Assembly (NCBI RefSeq): GCF_932274485.2
Contig: NC_065887.2
Coordinates: forward strand, 15,410,001-15,474,000
Direction: 5' to 3'
Length of the DNA: 64,000 nt
From: Patella vulgata
Taxonomy: Eukaryota; Mollusca; Gastropoda; Patellidae
Within the stretch, counting starts at the first letter, position 1, and each line of letters starts with the position of its first letter. The translations under genes were made by a program, and so were the position numbers. The notes beneath the pieces were generated by a model. It was not told the origin of the DNA. It saw nothing but the letters and a program-made list of their open reading frames with translations, and did no database searches. Below are positions 52,146-62,673 of the stretch, in pieces.

Positions 52146-54183
52146 TTAGGAATTAAGAAAACTGAACAAAGAGCTGTCTGATTTTCCATCTAAGATAAAT
52201 GCCGTGTCAGTACACGTGTTACGAACATTCGTAGAACAATATAAATATTTACCTGTGTTCAAAGGAGTCCTTTTGGTAGTTGAAGTCGTGAAAGTGGTGG
52301 TAGTGGCCTCGGCAGTAGTCGTGGGTGTAGTGGTAGTGGCCTCGGCAGTAGTTTCAGTTGTAGGTATGGTGATCGGCGTACAGTTGGCCATTTCAGGCGT
52401 AATACAACGTTTCCGCAAGACACTGAATTGGAGTCCACTTCGACAAGTTATCAAGCGCAAAACACCACCGGAACATCGTAGATATTTTGTGCAATCAGCG
52501 TGACGACGGATTTCGCCTGGTGTACATTCTTTTAAATAGAAAATAATTTCATTTTAATTACCTTATTTAGCGCACACAACTACGGCAACTGAAATTTGTA
52601 TACAATGGATGGATGTTATTATGGCTAAATGGGACTATGTTCAAGATCAAACTAATTTTTATACGTATTGCTGTAATAAACATATTTTTTGTACAAACGT
52701 ACCCGGTCATGTAGAAATTGTGTGTAATCAGAGTGTCAGCGGTATTGTGTGATGTTAGTGCCTTCGTCTGTGGAAGGAGAAAACAGCGTACAATAGCTTG
52801 CAGTTTATTCTGCTAAAATCGGATTCTATTCAGTTTCCGTATGAGGAAAATTTTGCATGGACAGTGGCACTGCGTCCTACTCTTATTTCGAATCCCAATC
52901 CCAATGTGTACACGGGACCTTGTTTTTTGTCCCATCCGAACGACTGGGCATTATCCTTGCCAGGCCTACCGTCCCGCACCACTGATGAGGAGAAACCGCA
53001 CCGAAGAAACAAACCAGGCGGACTTTGTCGGCTAACATCGTGCACCAGTTAAGACTCCAGATCAGTGTAGACCTATGTTGTGGGATGTTTATAACGAAAA
53101 TATGACAAAACAATAAACCAAGAGCTTTTAGCCTGTAGAAAGCAGATTTACCTGGGACAGATTCGGTAGTTGATTGGGTTGTACCATTCGTAACTATAAA
53201 AGAAACATACATATTTTTTTTTTACATACATGCATTATGGACTACAGTTTTAAATATCAGCATGACTACCATCTCAGCATGACTACCACCTCAGCATGAC
53301 TGACCTCGTGGTCAGCCAACCACGGCAACTCCTCGAAATTGGAAAGGTAACCAGTTAAGACTGGTGATCAGTGTAGACCTATGCAATGGAATGCTTCATA
53401 ACGAAAATATGACAAAACAATAAACCTGGAGCCTTTAGCCTCTAGAAAGCAAATTTACCTGGAACAGAATCGGTAGTTGATCTGACTACCATCTTAGCAT
53501 GACTGACATCGTGGTCAGCGAGCCACGGCGACTCCCCGGAACTGGAAAGGTAATCATTTAAGACTCCGATCAATGTAGACCTATACAATGGAGTGCTAAA
53601 TAACGAAAACATGACAAAACAAAATACCAGGAGTTTTTAACTCCTAGAAATGAAATTTAACTGGGATAGAATCGGGAACTGACCGGATGGTAACCCACGT
53701 AACTATAAAACAAACAATAGTTCAATTTTATTTAAGCGTATTTTCTACATACATCCACTATGGACTACAGCTTTAAATCTCAACATGACCACCATATTGT
53801 CATCCATACGAGTAGTGTTAAATAATATAACACTAATGTCTTCATTATAACAGACTAAAAACGTTTAAATTTAGTAAAATTATCACTATATATTGAATAA
53901 TTATGAACTATGGCGTTTCCGTTTATACTTCGTCGAATCTCACCTGCCAATCGTCCTTTTAATGGCACACCAACCCTGTAAAGACTAGCGCCCCATCCTA
54001 CACCACTTACAAGGAGAAAAGGAAAATCCAGAGGAATTGTAACACCGAGATTGCACCTTGGACCGCAGACACATGGTACCGAGACAGTATGTCTCACAGC
54101 TGTTTAATGATACAAATATCGCTATAATTACCTGCAAGAACCAAAACGGTGACCATCAAAGCCTTCATGATTGATAAAGACAT
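52146..54183 (-). CDS. Small secreted chitin-binding type-2 (peritrophin-like) protein with Thr-rich tail
   Basis: Exons in gene order: 54183-54132, 53193-53152, 52528-52146. Phases match at both junctions and give 158 residues. Exon 1 encodes a start with a hydrophobic core (MSLSIMKALMVTVLVLA), a likely signal peptide. Exon 2 is a 14-residue Thr-rich linker. Exon 3 has one chitin-binding domain with six Cys (33, 44, 50, 60, 73, 81) in the family order; the first spacing is slightly short. A Thr-rich mucin-like stretch follows (residues about 83-120, with repeats of TTAEATTTT). A GT...AG pair at 52252-52190 could splice out 63 nt in frame near the end, giving a shorter form. Expected to be extracellular and to bind chitin, as in mantle, gut lining or shell matrix. 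Found by joining short exons, so the model needs transcript support. Confidence 0.72.
52795..53053 (-). repeat. SINE-B in intron 2 of the chitin-binding gene
   Basis: 'gcatggacagtggcactgcg', 'aatgtgtacacgggacct' and 'accactgatgaggagaaacc' follow SINE-B in reverse. Both ends are worn. Confidence 0.65.
53054..53800 (-). repeat. Triplicated segment carrying copies of the short linker exon
   Basis: Three tandem units of about 190-300 bp (starting near 53054, 53357 and 53560) share 'gatcagtgtagacctatg' and 'aacgaaaatatgacaaaaca'. Unit 1 holds the functional 42-bp exon 2 with both splice sites. Unit 2 keeps the donor (CAGGTAAA) but has lost the acceptor side. Unit 3 keeps the acceptor (TTTTATAG) but its donor reads CAGTTAAA. 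So one exon appears live and two appear dead. Confidence 0.65.
53940..54075 (-). repeat. SINE-B fragment in intron 1 of the chitin-binding gene
   Basis: 'gcgccccatcctacaccact' and 'tacaaggagaaaaggaaaat' match the SINE-B body in reverse. Confidence 0.45.
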
Positions 54184-54189
54184 CTGTAA

Positions 54190-54730
54190 ACGATATGCAG
54201 AACACCAACGGATGATATACAACATAAATACCAAACACAGTATGTAAGACCCGCCCTTTTATTGAACAATTTCTCATTCGTCCTATAAAATCCTGTCAGC
54301 TACACAACAGTTACAATATATATATATAAAGTATGTCGATGCCCATCAAAGATGGTTTCCGCCTACTTTTGAGCATGGGTTAGACCCGCCTCACCTTTTC
54401 AAACAGTTAACTTTCGTCCAATAGAAACCTACCATACCCAGACAGACTACCATGTTCACCACAGTTACAGATCATATTGTTTTCTTTCAACGATGGTTTC
54501 CTCGTACTTTTGAACACGTGACATTAAAACCCTGTAATGCCCACGCCATGAACCGAGCTTTGGAAAATTATGATAGTTTGGGTTGTTGGAGGTTTGCATG
54601 CAATAAAATTTTTTAGGGTCGGACGATCTTGACCTTGATTTTCAATGTGTATTATATATGATACAGTGGGCTAATCACAAGAAAAAAAATAATAATAATT
54701 CTAAACCATTATACGAAATCGTATTGAAAC
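54190..54730. other. 5' flank of the chitin-binding gene
   Basis: It should contain that gene's promoter; no clear core element. Two related sequences with 'gatggtttccgcctacttt' and 'gatggtttcctcgtacttt' hint at a local duplication (about 54240-54530). Confidence 0.3.
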
Positions 54731-54734
54731 AATA

Positions 54735-54857
54735 TTTATTTGAATTAACTGTGAATTTATCAAATATTATTTTATTTCATTTCAATATTTGATCATATTT
54801 ATTTGAATTAACTGTGAATTTATCAAATATTATTTTATTTCATTTCAATATTTGATC
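54735..54857 (+). repeat. Tandem duplication, unit 62 bp
   Basis: Two nearly identical copies of a unit with 'atttgaattaactgtgaatt' and 'tttcatttcaatatttgatc'. Confidence 0.75.
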
Positions 54858-54967
54858 ATTTTAAAACAAATGCATAACATAAAGAAACATCACAATAACA
54901 TAAAAACACCCCACAAAGTCAAATTTTGACAAAAAATCCATTTTATTGTTTGTGGTCTGAAGTAGGT

Positions 54968-55442
54968 TTAACAATGAAACTGTCTGAAACAGTTTCGGTC
55001 TTTGTTTAGACAAAGGGTAACTTTACATTTAAAACATCTTATACAGGAGAACATGGCCGAACCCTTGCATAAAACACATCTGAGACGTGATGACTCCCAT
55101 ACTGGACAGTGTCTAAACCATTTCTTCCAGTGCTGTTGCAAGGAAGTGGATTGGGTTGTCTACGACGTTATAATTCTGGTAGCGGGGCAACTGATGGGCG
55201 ATCATGAGTTCGCTTTCTTGCAGACATCAGTGACATTATCAGTGACATTATCATTGTCTACAAAATGTAAATTTGTCATGAGGGTTTGAAATCGAGAACG
55301 GGACATAACATCTGAAATAGGAACATGGCGAAATTTTTGTTGCCAATAGCAACAGATGTTGCACATCTGAACTAAGCCCATGTATAGGTAAACCCCGAGA
55401 AATTGCGCTCTTTTTCTCATTTAGAAAGATTTTCATGAACAA
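54968..55442 (-). mobile_element. piggyBac-like transposase remnant
   Basis: On the minus strand, 55420-55202 encodes an N-terminal-core-like block (FLGVYLYMGLVQM...ISDVMSRSRF...NLHFVDND), typical of piggyBac transposases. The C-terminal Cys-rich domain is recognisable at 55110-54968 (HCPVWESSRLRCVLC, CIRCFKCKVTLC, CFRQFH). The large catalytic part between them is missing and the two blocks lie in different frames. A dead fragment; terminal repeats were not found. Confidence 0.6.
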
Positions 55443-55766
55443 TTAAATGCAGACAACAGTGATGTTAGTGACCAGTCGGATGAATCCGAAGATGAAGAAT
55501 TCCAAATACATGACTGCCAAGCTTATTGTTTGTATGTTACGACAAATCGAGGTCGGCGTGGCTCGTTTGTTCTGTTTTTCAACAATCTGGATTATTTACC
55601 GTTGGATTTATCGCGTATTGTTTGTAGATATATTTCACAAAATGTACATAACAATATACGGGGGGAATGTTATTATCGAAATTGTAAGGGAGTCGAAAGA
55701 CGACAGGGCGTGTGTCTCGTTGCCTTACAGCCCATCTTTCATGTTTTGTTTTTGCCTGTAGTATGA
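55425..55766 (+). CDS. Unrecognised ORF with acidic N-terminus, doubtful
   Basis: After an acceptor-like TTTTTCTCATTTAG, 113 codons read with an acidic start (DNSDVSDQSDESEDEEFQ) and then ordinary hydrophobic/charged sequence (YLPLDLSRIVCRYISQNV). It lies on the strand opposite to, and just beyond, the piggyBac remnant. Acidic leaders are common in transposase N-termini, but the strand is wrong for this one. No family recognised; may be chance. Confidence 0.2.
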   Translation, partial: KDFHEQLNADNSDVSDQSDESEDEEFQIHDCQAYCLYVTTNRGRRGSFVLFFNNLDYLPLDLSRIVCRYISQNVHNNIRGECYYRNCKGVERRQGVCLVALQPIFHVLFLPVV

Positions 55767-55849
55767 GGGCGAAGCACTCATGATTACCGCCCCTTGTATC
55801 TCTGGGAATTTCAGTGCTTTTGTGTAATTGTGTTTAATCTTTGGATTTT

Positions 55850-56345
55850 ATGATTAATTGGGCTATGTCTCTAACTCCATAATATTCGAAATTAAAAACA
55901 CGAATTAGAATTCAATATTGATCAATTTCAATCCATATTGATCTTGTTATCTTGCCGTCATATTATAGAGTCCTAATATCCAATATTTAAGACACATTTT
56001 ATAATCAGTACACGAGTTGTGTACCATATGGTTTCGGGTACCATTTTAGAATGAACCAATAAAAACATATCCTACAACACAACGTGGAAGTGATTAGTAA
56101 AGACTGATGCACAAATGACAAAATAATAATTTTAAAAACGTGTAGAATGCACTAAGCTAGCGTAAACGACTGTCGTTCAGTTTGAACTGTTCACGTATTT
56201 CAACAAACATAATTCATTAGAAATTACAGTATTTTTTCAAAAATCGAATAATAATCACTTTATATATTCACATTACATTAATATGTGCTTTTAGAACCAT
56301 TTTTGTCTATTTCAAGGTTCTAAGAAATAGAGCCATATGCCCTCT
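55850..56345 (+). repeat. Family E element, divergent copy
   Basis: 'gtctctaactccataatatt', 'taatatccaatatttaagac' and 'cacgagttgtgtaccata' match the 61300 copy in order. The right end is less certain. Confidence 0.6.
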
Positions 56346-57285
56346 AATGTATTCCTGTACAACCAAATATCTCATAGGAATGGTTGATTTTGATATTCTA
56401 TGTATTATTGAGCGATCAATGGAGCATAACATCATCAAACCTGACTTGGTTATGTGAAAAAGCACTTTCTACTACTAGCAGGCTAATAATAGGCGGATGG
56501 GTGGAAATAGTGCCATAAAACAAGCCATTTTGGGCTTTTTTCGCGCTAAAATAACGAATAACTTTACAGGACGTGTTTCGTTAAATTTAAATTTAAATTA
56601 ATTTAATTTAAATGAAAAACACAGTTTACTTGACAAATGTGCAACGATGATGTGAAATTTCTAAGAAAATATATATATATATATATCTTTAAATCCCGAA
56701 TAACGAAACACGATTTAACGTCACACTGCGGGCCTCCAACCGGAAATGAAAATACTTCCTTATTGTGTTTACTTCTAATGGCGCAAATAAAAGGAATTTA
56801 TGAAAGGAATAGATATTTATTTATGTGATTTATTTGCATGACTACCATGTTTTATAGGTAATCAAATGTTATAAATATGGTGGATTGGCTTACCAGGAAA
56901 CAGAATGGAAAAATAGAAGTTATTTAAGTCATGGATATGTTTAATTCATTGCTTTATTCGCATGACTACCATGTTGCATATTATAATCAAATTTTATAAA
57001 TACGGTGGATTAAGTTACCAGGAAACAGAATAGAACAATAAAGCTTAACGGCAAAAAGGTATATAGAGTTAGTCCAGCTCTTATATTGCCTTCCCAATTC
57101 CCAATTATCAGATGAACTCGACAATTGCACATCGATGGACCGACTCCGAATTTGTACGTGACGTCACAATTTATGGTCGGTTCCTGGCACATATAGTAAC
57201 CTCGTCCTTCGGTAAGCCATCTTCTAAAATCAGCAGCTCTCGTTCTTTTATTTAAGCAATTAGTACTATCTTGAAGTACCATTCA
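56346..57285. other. Non-coding stretch
   Basis: A roughly 60-bp sequence with 'gcatgactaccatgttt' and 'ttaccaggaaacagaat' occurs twice (about 56838-56910 and 56950-57035). No gene recognised. Confidence 0.35.
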
Positions 57286-57539
57286 CAGGGGCGCAGATCG
57301 ACCAAAATAAGTGGTGGGGACAGTCTTTGCGCGGGCGACTATTGGTAAAGAGGGGGGGGGTCCTCCCCCGAAATTTTTTGAAAACTAGACGCTCTAAAAC
57401 GCACTCTGCGGGTATTTTCAGCATCATTTTCTGGCAAACAATTCTAATCCCTGAGGCAACAAATGATACGAAATCTAATCTAAAGAAAAATCTTCAAGCC
57501 ACCGTTCACGATTTATTCTCTCATGTACACTACAAGAAC

Positions 57540-58050
57540 TAGAAATGTTTACACTGCTGAGATTCCAGCTCCGCCTCCATTCCCAGTAGTGTTCGAAGAC
57601 TACGTAAAGTCTTTGAGCAAAATGTGTATTCCATTGGATACACAAATGTACAGGCCTACAAATCTTTTAATTTATATAAATTAAAACAAGCCACACACAC
57701 AGCTAAACATATCAATATTCAATCTCATTTGAAATAAATGTAACATTTTACTGTATTATTCATTGGTGATTAAAAATCCGATGGCAAAGGCGAATTTTCC
57801 CACGTTAAAATTCAAAAATGTTGACCACATTGAAATAATAACTTTTTGCTGTTTATATTGTTCCCATAGCTATTTTAATGATTCACATAGTACCAGTTGT
57901 ATTATATTATCTATTTTGAATGTGACAGTGGTGATGTTATGTTAGAAATTGCGTGTTTGGAATTTTATAATTTGCGTGATTTATCATCCAGTATACCAGA
58001 TGAAAAACAAAATCTCAGTTATTCCTTAACCCTTTAATACCCAGCGTATC
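57540..58050. other. Left interior of the hAT-like element
   Basis: AT-rich and non-coding as far as I can read. Confidence 0.3.
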
Positions 58051-58316
58051 TATGGTGGCTGATTAGTATCATGTCGTGATGTCGTGATGTCGCCCTTTAT
58101 AAGGCGACAACCCGACATCACGACATTTTAACCCGACACCACGACAACCCGACATCACGACATTTGTAACCCGACACTACGACATTTTTACCCGACACCA
58201 CGACATTGAAAATGTCGTATTGTCGCGTAAAAATGTCGTATTGTCGAGTTAAAATGTCGGGTTGTCGTGGTGTCGGGATGTCGGGTTGTCGTGGTGTCGG
58301 GTTATCGGCCATAGTA

Positions 58317-58600
58317 TGATTATAAACTGATCCTGGTGTTGGTCAAGAAAGTTCCCCGGGATTTTGCAGCGTGATTTCCCCCTATCTGTAGTGCAGGACA
58401 AAGGGTCTAGCAAAGTACAGTGTCTAGTTGTGTAGATGGGACAAAAAACACGCTCCTGTGTACTTATTGGCGTGCACATAAAAGAATCCTTCACAGTTGA
58501 ATTTCGATGAAGAAATGCCACAGTCCATTGAATATATCCGCCATAGCACTCCGCGTAGCGTATGCCTATCTTCAATAGCCCGATTGGTGCAGAAAAGTAG
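58317..58600 (+). repeat. SINE-B, head truncated, inside the nested element
   Basis: 'gattttgcagcgtgatttcc' through 'gattggtgcagaaaagtagg'. Divergent. It faces the next copy tail to tail. Confidence 0.6.
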
Positions 58601-58605
58601 GAAAA

Positions 58606-58863
58606 TTGAATGAAATGAAATTGTGTTTAACGTCTTACTGTTCTGCTCTGACTAGGCTAATGAAGACGGACATACGCTATACAGTGTACTGTACGACTTA
58701 TATTGAATTCCAACTGTCAGGGGCGTCTTTTACGTGCTCGCTTATATGTACACGGAACCTCGATTTTTCGTCCCGTCTAAAAGACTATACGTTATCCCCT
58801 GACAAGGGGAAACCACGCCGGCTAGCGAACCGGTGTCTTACTCACTTAGCCACTGTGGCTCCC
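58606..58863 (-). repeat. SINE-B inside the nested element
   Basis: From 'gaaattgtgtttaacgtctt' to 'cttagccactgtggctccc', with part of the middle deleted. Confidence 0.65.
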
Positions 58864-59121
58864 GGAGCAGAACAGTTGGACGTTAAACCCCATTTTATTT
58901 TATTTCATTTTCCCACTTTTCCGAACCAATCAGACTATTGAAGATATGCATAAGCTATGCTGAGTAATATGACGGCTAGCGAGCCAACGTCTTACTCACT
59001 TAGCCACTGTGGCTCCCAGAGCAGAACAGTTGGACGTTAAACCCCTTTTCATTTCATTTTCCTACTTTTCCGAACCAATCGGGCTATTGAAGATAGGTAT
59101 ACGGTATGCAGAGTGATATGA
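58817..59121. repeat. Tandem duplication of a SINE-B junction, unit about 150 bp
   Basis: Two copies, each starting with the complement of a SINE-B head ('cttactcacttagccactgt') followed by a SINE-B tail ('ggacgttaaacccc') and then a body in reverse ('ccgaaccaatc'). Confidence 0.6.
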
Positions 59122-59320
59122 CAGAAATTTTCAATGGACCGTGGCATTTCTACATCGAATTTCAACTGTGAAGGATTCTTTTTTATGTGCACGCCAATGT
59201 GTACACAGGAGCGTGTTTATTTTGCCCCATCTACAATACTAGACACTATTCTTTGCCAGGCCATTTGTCCTGCAATACCGACATGGAGAAGCCACGCTGC
59301 AAAATCCCGGGGAATCTTCA
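59122..59320 (-). repeat. SINE-B body inside the nested element
   Basis: 'aatgtgtacacaggagcgtg' and 'ccgacatggagaagccacgc' match the SINE-B body in reverse. Confidence 0.55.
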
Positions 59321-59965
59321 GTTTACATAATCATAGAATTGAGAGGAATATGGCCGATAACCTGACACCACGACAACCCGACATCACGAGACCACGACAA
59401 TACGACATTTTAACCCGACAAGACGACATTTTTACGCGGCATTACGACATTTTTAATGTCGTGGTGTCGGTTGAAAATATCGTTGTGTCGGGTTAAAAAT
59501 GTCGTGATGTCGGGTTGTCATGGTGTTGGGTAAAAATGTCGTGATGTCGGGTTGTCGCCTTGCGAAAGGCGACACGACGACATCACGACATGATACCAAT
59601 CAGCCACCCTACGTATCAGATATGCACACCTACATGATATACATATTATTATAATCCCTTGTGGAATATTTTAATTATTTACTGTTATAATATGAATTTT
59701 CACTTATTCCCTGTTAAATAAAAATCGAATACCGGGTGCAGCTGTACAACTTCAAGGACTCTGGCCTCAAGTGCCTGGGACCAACTCTACACTTTCTGAA
59801 CTGTCAATAAAAGCTCTGGAATGCTTTCAGTTTCAAAAAAATAAACAGTAAGCAAAACATCGGAAATAAGTGGTGGGGACACTGTATATCATGTCCCCAC
59901 CACTAAAAATATTGGTGGGGACGCGTCCCGGTGTCCTCACCGGGATCTGCGCCCATGACCATTCA

Positions 59966-60435
59966 TTAATTCCTAGCTTTTTATCCGGTGTTGCCCGGAT
60001 GGGCTCAGTGAAGGTTCCTTACAGTTTTGTGAAACTGGAAGTCGTAGGTATGTCACTACCCTTCTTGAGCCAATAATGGATACGCCTGGATGATCTAGGA
60101 TGATCAAAGCATTCACACCGTATTTCCACTCGATGCTAGACAGCAGTAGCTCGATTGGGGGAGGGGCACTTTTAAAGGGACAGCTCCTTTTAATGGATTG
60201 TTTTTTCCTTCTTATGAATCAATTAAATAAAAGAAAAGTAGTTTATTTGACATATCAGGTGGGCAAGAGCACATACATTACAAAACGACTTTCCAGTGTT
60301 GGGTTGTGTTTTTGTTAAAATAGTTAACCGTGCTTCTAGATGTCATTCAAAGCATTCAGTTGTTGAACTTGCGGCCCAGAATAGCAGACAAAACGCATAT
60401 GTGTCCGTCTAATTTTCAAACTTTCAAACATTTCG
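59966..60435. other. Non-coding stretch
   Basis: I see no gene or known repeat. Confidence 0.3.
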
Positions 60436-60439
60436 AACA

Positions 60440-60840
60440 GGATCTTACCGGGAAAAGGTGGGCTTCTGATATCCAATATTTAAGACAAAATAAACATTTT
60501 ACCATTGGTACACAAATCGTGTACCATAATGCGTTTCAGCGCCATTTGTAACAAGGGACTCGAAGAAGGAGGCTAGACATATTCCACGAGTCATGTCGAA
60601 CAGTGACTTCACAGATTGGAATAACCAGACACTACTAGAGATTGCCATTTGACTTCTGACGTATTTCGCCGAACATAACTGATTTGAAATTAGAGTAAAA
60701 ACGGAAACGCTTGAATGTAAATCAGTTTATATACATTCATATTACATATTTATATGCATTGCGACCCATTTGTGTTAATTTCTAGGACCGAAATATTAGT
60801 GATATAGCCCCTTTAAGACATTGCGTCATATATTGAAATA
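60440..60840 (+). repeat. Family E element, left end missing
   Basis: 'gggcttctgatatccaatat', 'gtaccataatgcgtttcagc' and the end 'gtgatatagcccctttaaga' match the 61300 copy. Confidence 0.65.
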
Positions 60841-61300
60841 CGTATCGATATTGTATCGATATATTACTTTATTTTTTTCAAAAACAATATTGAAGGGGAT
60901 TGAGGAACAGGCATAGCCTATATGACCTTTCTCCTAAATACAAGAATAAATATGGATATGTAAAAGAAATAAAAGGGGAAAACAACAAAATAATAAACTG
61001 AATACTTAATCAACAACATTTTATCCATACATATTTACACATTGGCTACGCATTTGTTCGTGTTCGCATTTTGATCGATATAGATGTTACACTGATCTTA
61101 CACTGATCTTAAATAATCTTAAAACCTTCTGCTTTATGACTCCCGCTCGACCATTAAACCACACAGAATAGACAGCTGGTATATATTATAATAAAACAGG
61201 GATGAAACATGTACAAGATTTTTGTATGTAAGGTACACAGATTGTTCATATTAAAATACTTGCAAATAATGTTTTGGTACAAACACTTCCTGGTAGTTAA
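60841..61300. other. Non-coding stretch
   Basis: Contains 'gaggaacaggcatagcctat' at about 60900, the same short repeat that interrupts the SINE-B at 12705. No gene. Confidence 0.35.
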
Positions 61301-61303
61301 AGT

Positions 61304-61800
61304 AGTTAAGTCTCTAACTCAATACCATCCAAAACTTTCGACAATGAAAACACGAATAATTTGTCAATTTTAATCAACATTGATGTTGTGATCTTACCGG
61401 TAAAAGCTGGGCTTCTGATATCCAATATTTAAAACAAAGTAAACATTTTACGATTGGTACACGAATCGTGTACCATAATGCGTTTCAGCGCAATTTGATA
61501 CAAGCGATTCGGAAGAACGAGATTACACATATTCCACAAGTCATGTCAAACGGTGACCTCATGTTCTTATCTGGAGAGCATGCGCAATAAATACTATCGG
61601 TGTAGACTGGAATAACCAGACGCTAGAGATTGCCATTCGATTGAGACTTCTGGCGTATTTCGCCGAACATAACTGCTTTGAAATTAGTGTAAAAACGGAA
61701 ACGATTGAATGTAAATCAGTTTATTTACATTCGTATTACATTATTATATACGTTGCGACCCATTTGTGTCAAATATTAGCGATTTAGCTCCTTTAAAGGG
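61304..61800 (+). repeat. Family E element, best copy
   Basis: About 495 bp. The left end 'gttaagtctctaactcaata' and the complement of the right end ('ttaaaggagctaaatcgcta') are imperfect inverted repeats, suggesting a MITE-like element. It contains 'gattggtacacgaatcgtg' and 'gaatgtaaatcagtttattt'. No coding capacity. Confidence 0.6.
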
Positions 61801-62665
61801 ACAATAACACTCTTGCTGGCTTGAAAGCTCCAGAAAATAAATAATATCTCTATCTAAGTACTAGATGTTTAAGTGTCCTACCTGTTGTGTACATTATCCA
61901 TTACATCCTATTTTACTTGTCCAGAGGGTTCGAAAATATTTTTAAATCGAAGTTTCATTTGAAAAGGTTTACGTTAGACGTTTCAAACCATTATGTTGAA
62001 TTTTTCAAAATTTTTAAATAAGGTGTGTTAAGATGAAATTTGTATCATCAATTAATTGAAATATTCTAAAATAGTACAATTTATTGACCAGAATAAAGAT
62101 TGGGACATATTATTCAGTTACAACAAGAGTGGTATTGAGCCTTTAAAAATGAGTGATGCGAGTCCATTAAGAGCAAAGTAAAGTGACACCATTTTGTCCC
62201 AACACCTGAAATGGGAGGAGGAGGGTTCAAAAAGGCATTTACACTAGCTTTAATGCCAATATGTTTGTATCTACATGTGCCTGAGATGACACAGAACAAT
62301 AAAAAATGGATGGAAATCCAAAATAATGACATTGAAAAAAAATATTTACCAAATAATGAAGCATATTGCTAATTCAGGACAGGACTGCACAGCTACAAGC
62401 TTTGTAAATAAAAACACAGGAAAATTAAACAGGCTAAAAGTTGTTCAGATAATCAAACTCCAACCATCAAGACTTGAAATCCTAAAACTTTGTTATAGGT
62501 CCTCAAAGTTTTCAAATATTTTGCAAACAAAAGGCCATTTTGTTCCATGGACTAATTTCACTGCAGATGTATGGTGTACCACTAGTGACACAGTGAACAG
62601 CAATATTATCGCTATGATATGAGGTACACAAAGCTATGAATGTGACTGCATAGAGAGATGAGCTT
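61801..62665. other. Non-coding stretch with an unrecognised ORF
   Basis: A 98-codon + strand ORF (62326-62622; starts MTLKKNIYQIMKHIANSGQD, ends NSNIIAMI) has ordinary composition, but no domain I recognise and no splice or promoter context. Low weight. Confidence 0.2.
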
Positions 62666-62673
62666 GGTGTCCC

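Larger units (their letters stand above)
58054..59608. mobile_element. Long-inverted-repeat element made of CGACAT motifs, nested in the hAT-like element
   Basis: Left GGTGGCTGATTAGTATCATG and the complement of the right end (GGTGGCTGATTGGTATCATG) continue into about 250 bp on each side of 'acccgacatcacgacatt' and 'aatgtcgtgatgtcgggtt' repeats, which are themselves palindromic. The flanks share 'cgtatc'. The core (58317-59340) is SINE-B sequence. No gene. Confidence 0.7.
57286..59957. mobile_element. hAT-like element (2.7 kb) with perfect 8-bp target duplication
   Basis: Ends CAGGGGCGCAGATC (left) and GATCTGCGCCCATG (right, one mismatch) are inverted repeats, flanked by ACCATTCA on both sides (57278-57285 and 59958-59965). 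Near both ends lie 'aataagtggtggggaca' sequences that fold with 'tgtccccaccact'. A G-run and 'ctcccccgaaattttttgaa' link it to the element at 31928. No transposase is visible; the interior is occupied by the inserted element at 58054-59608. Confidence 0.8.
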
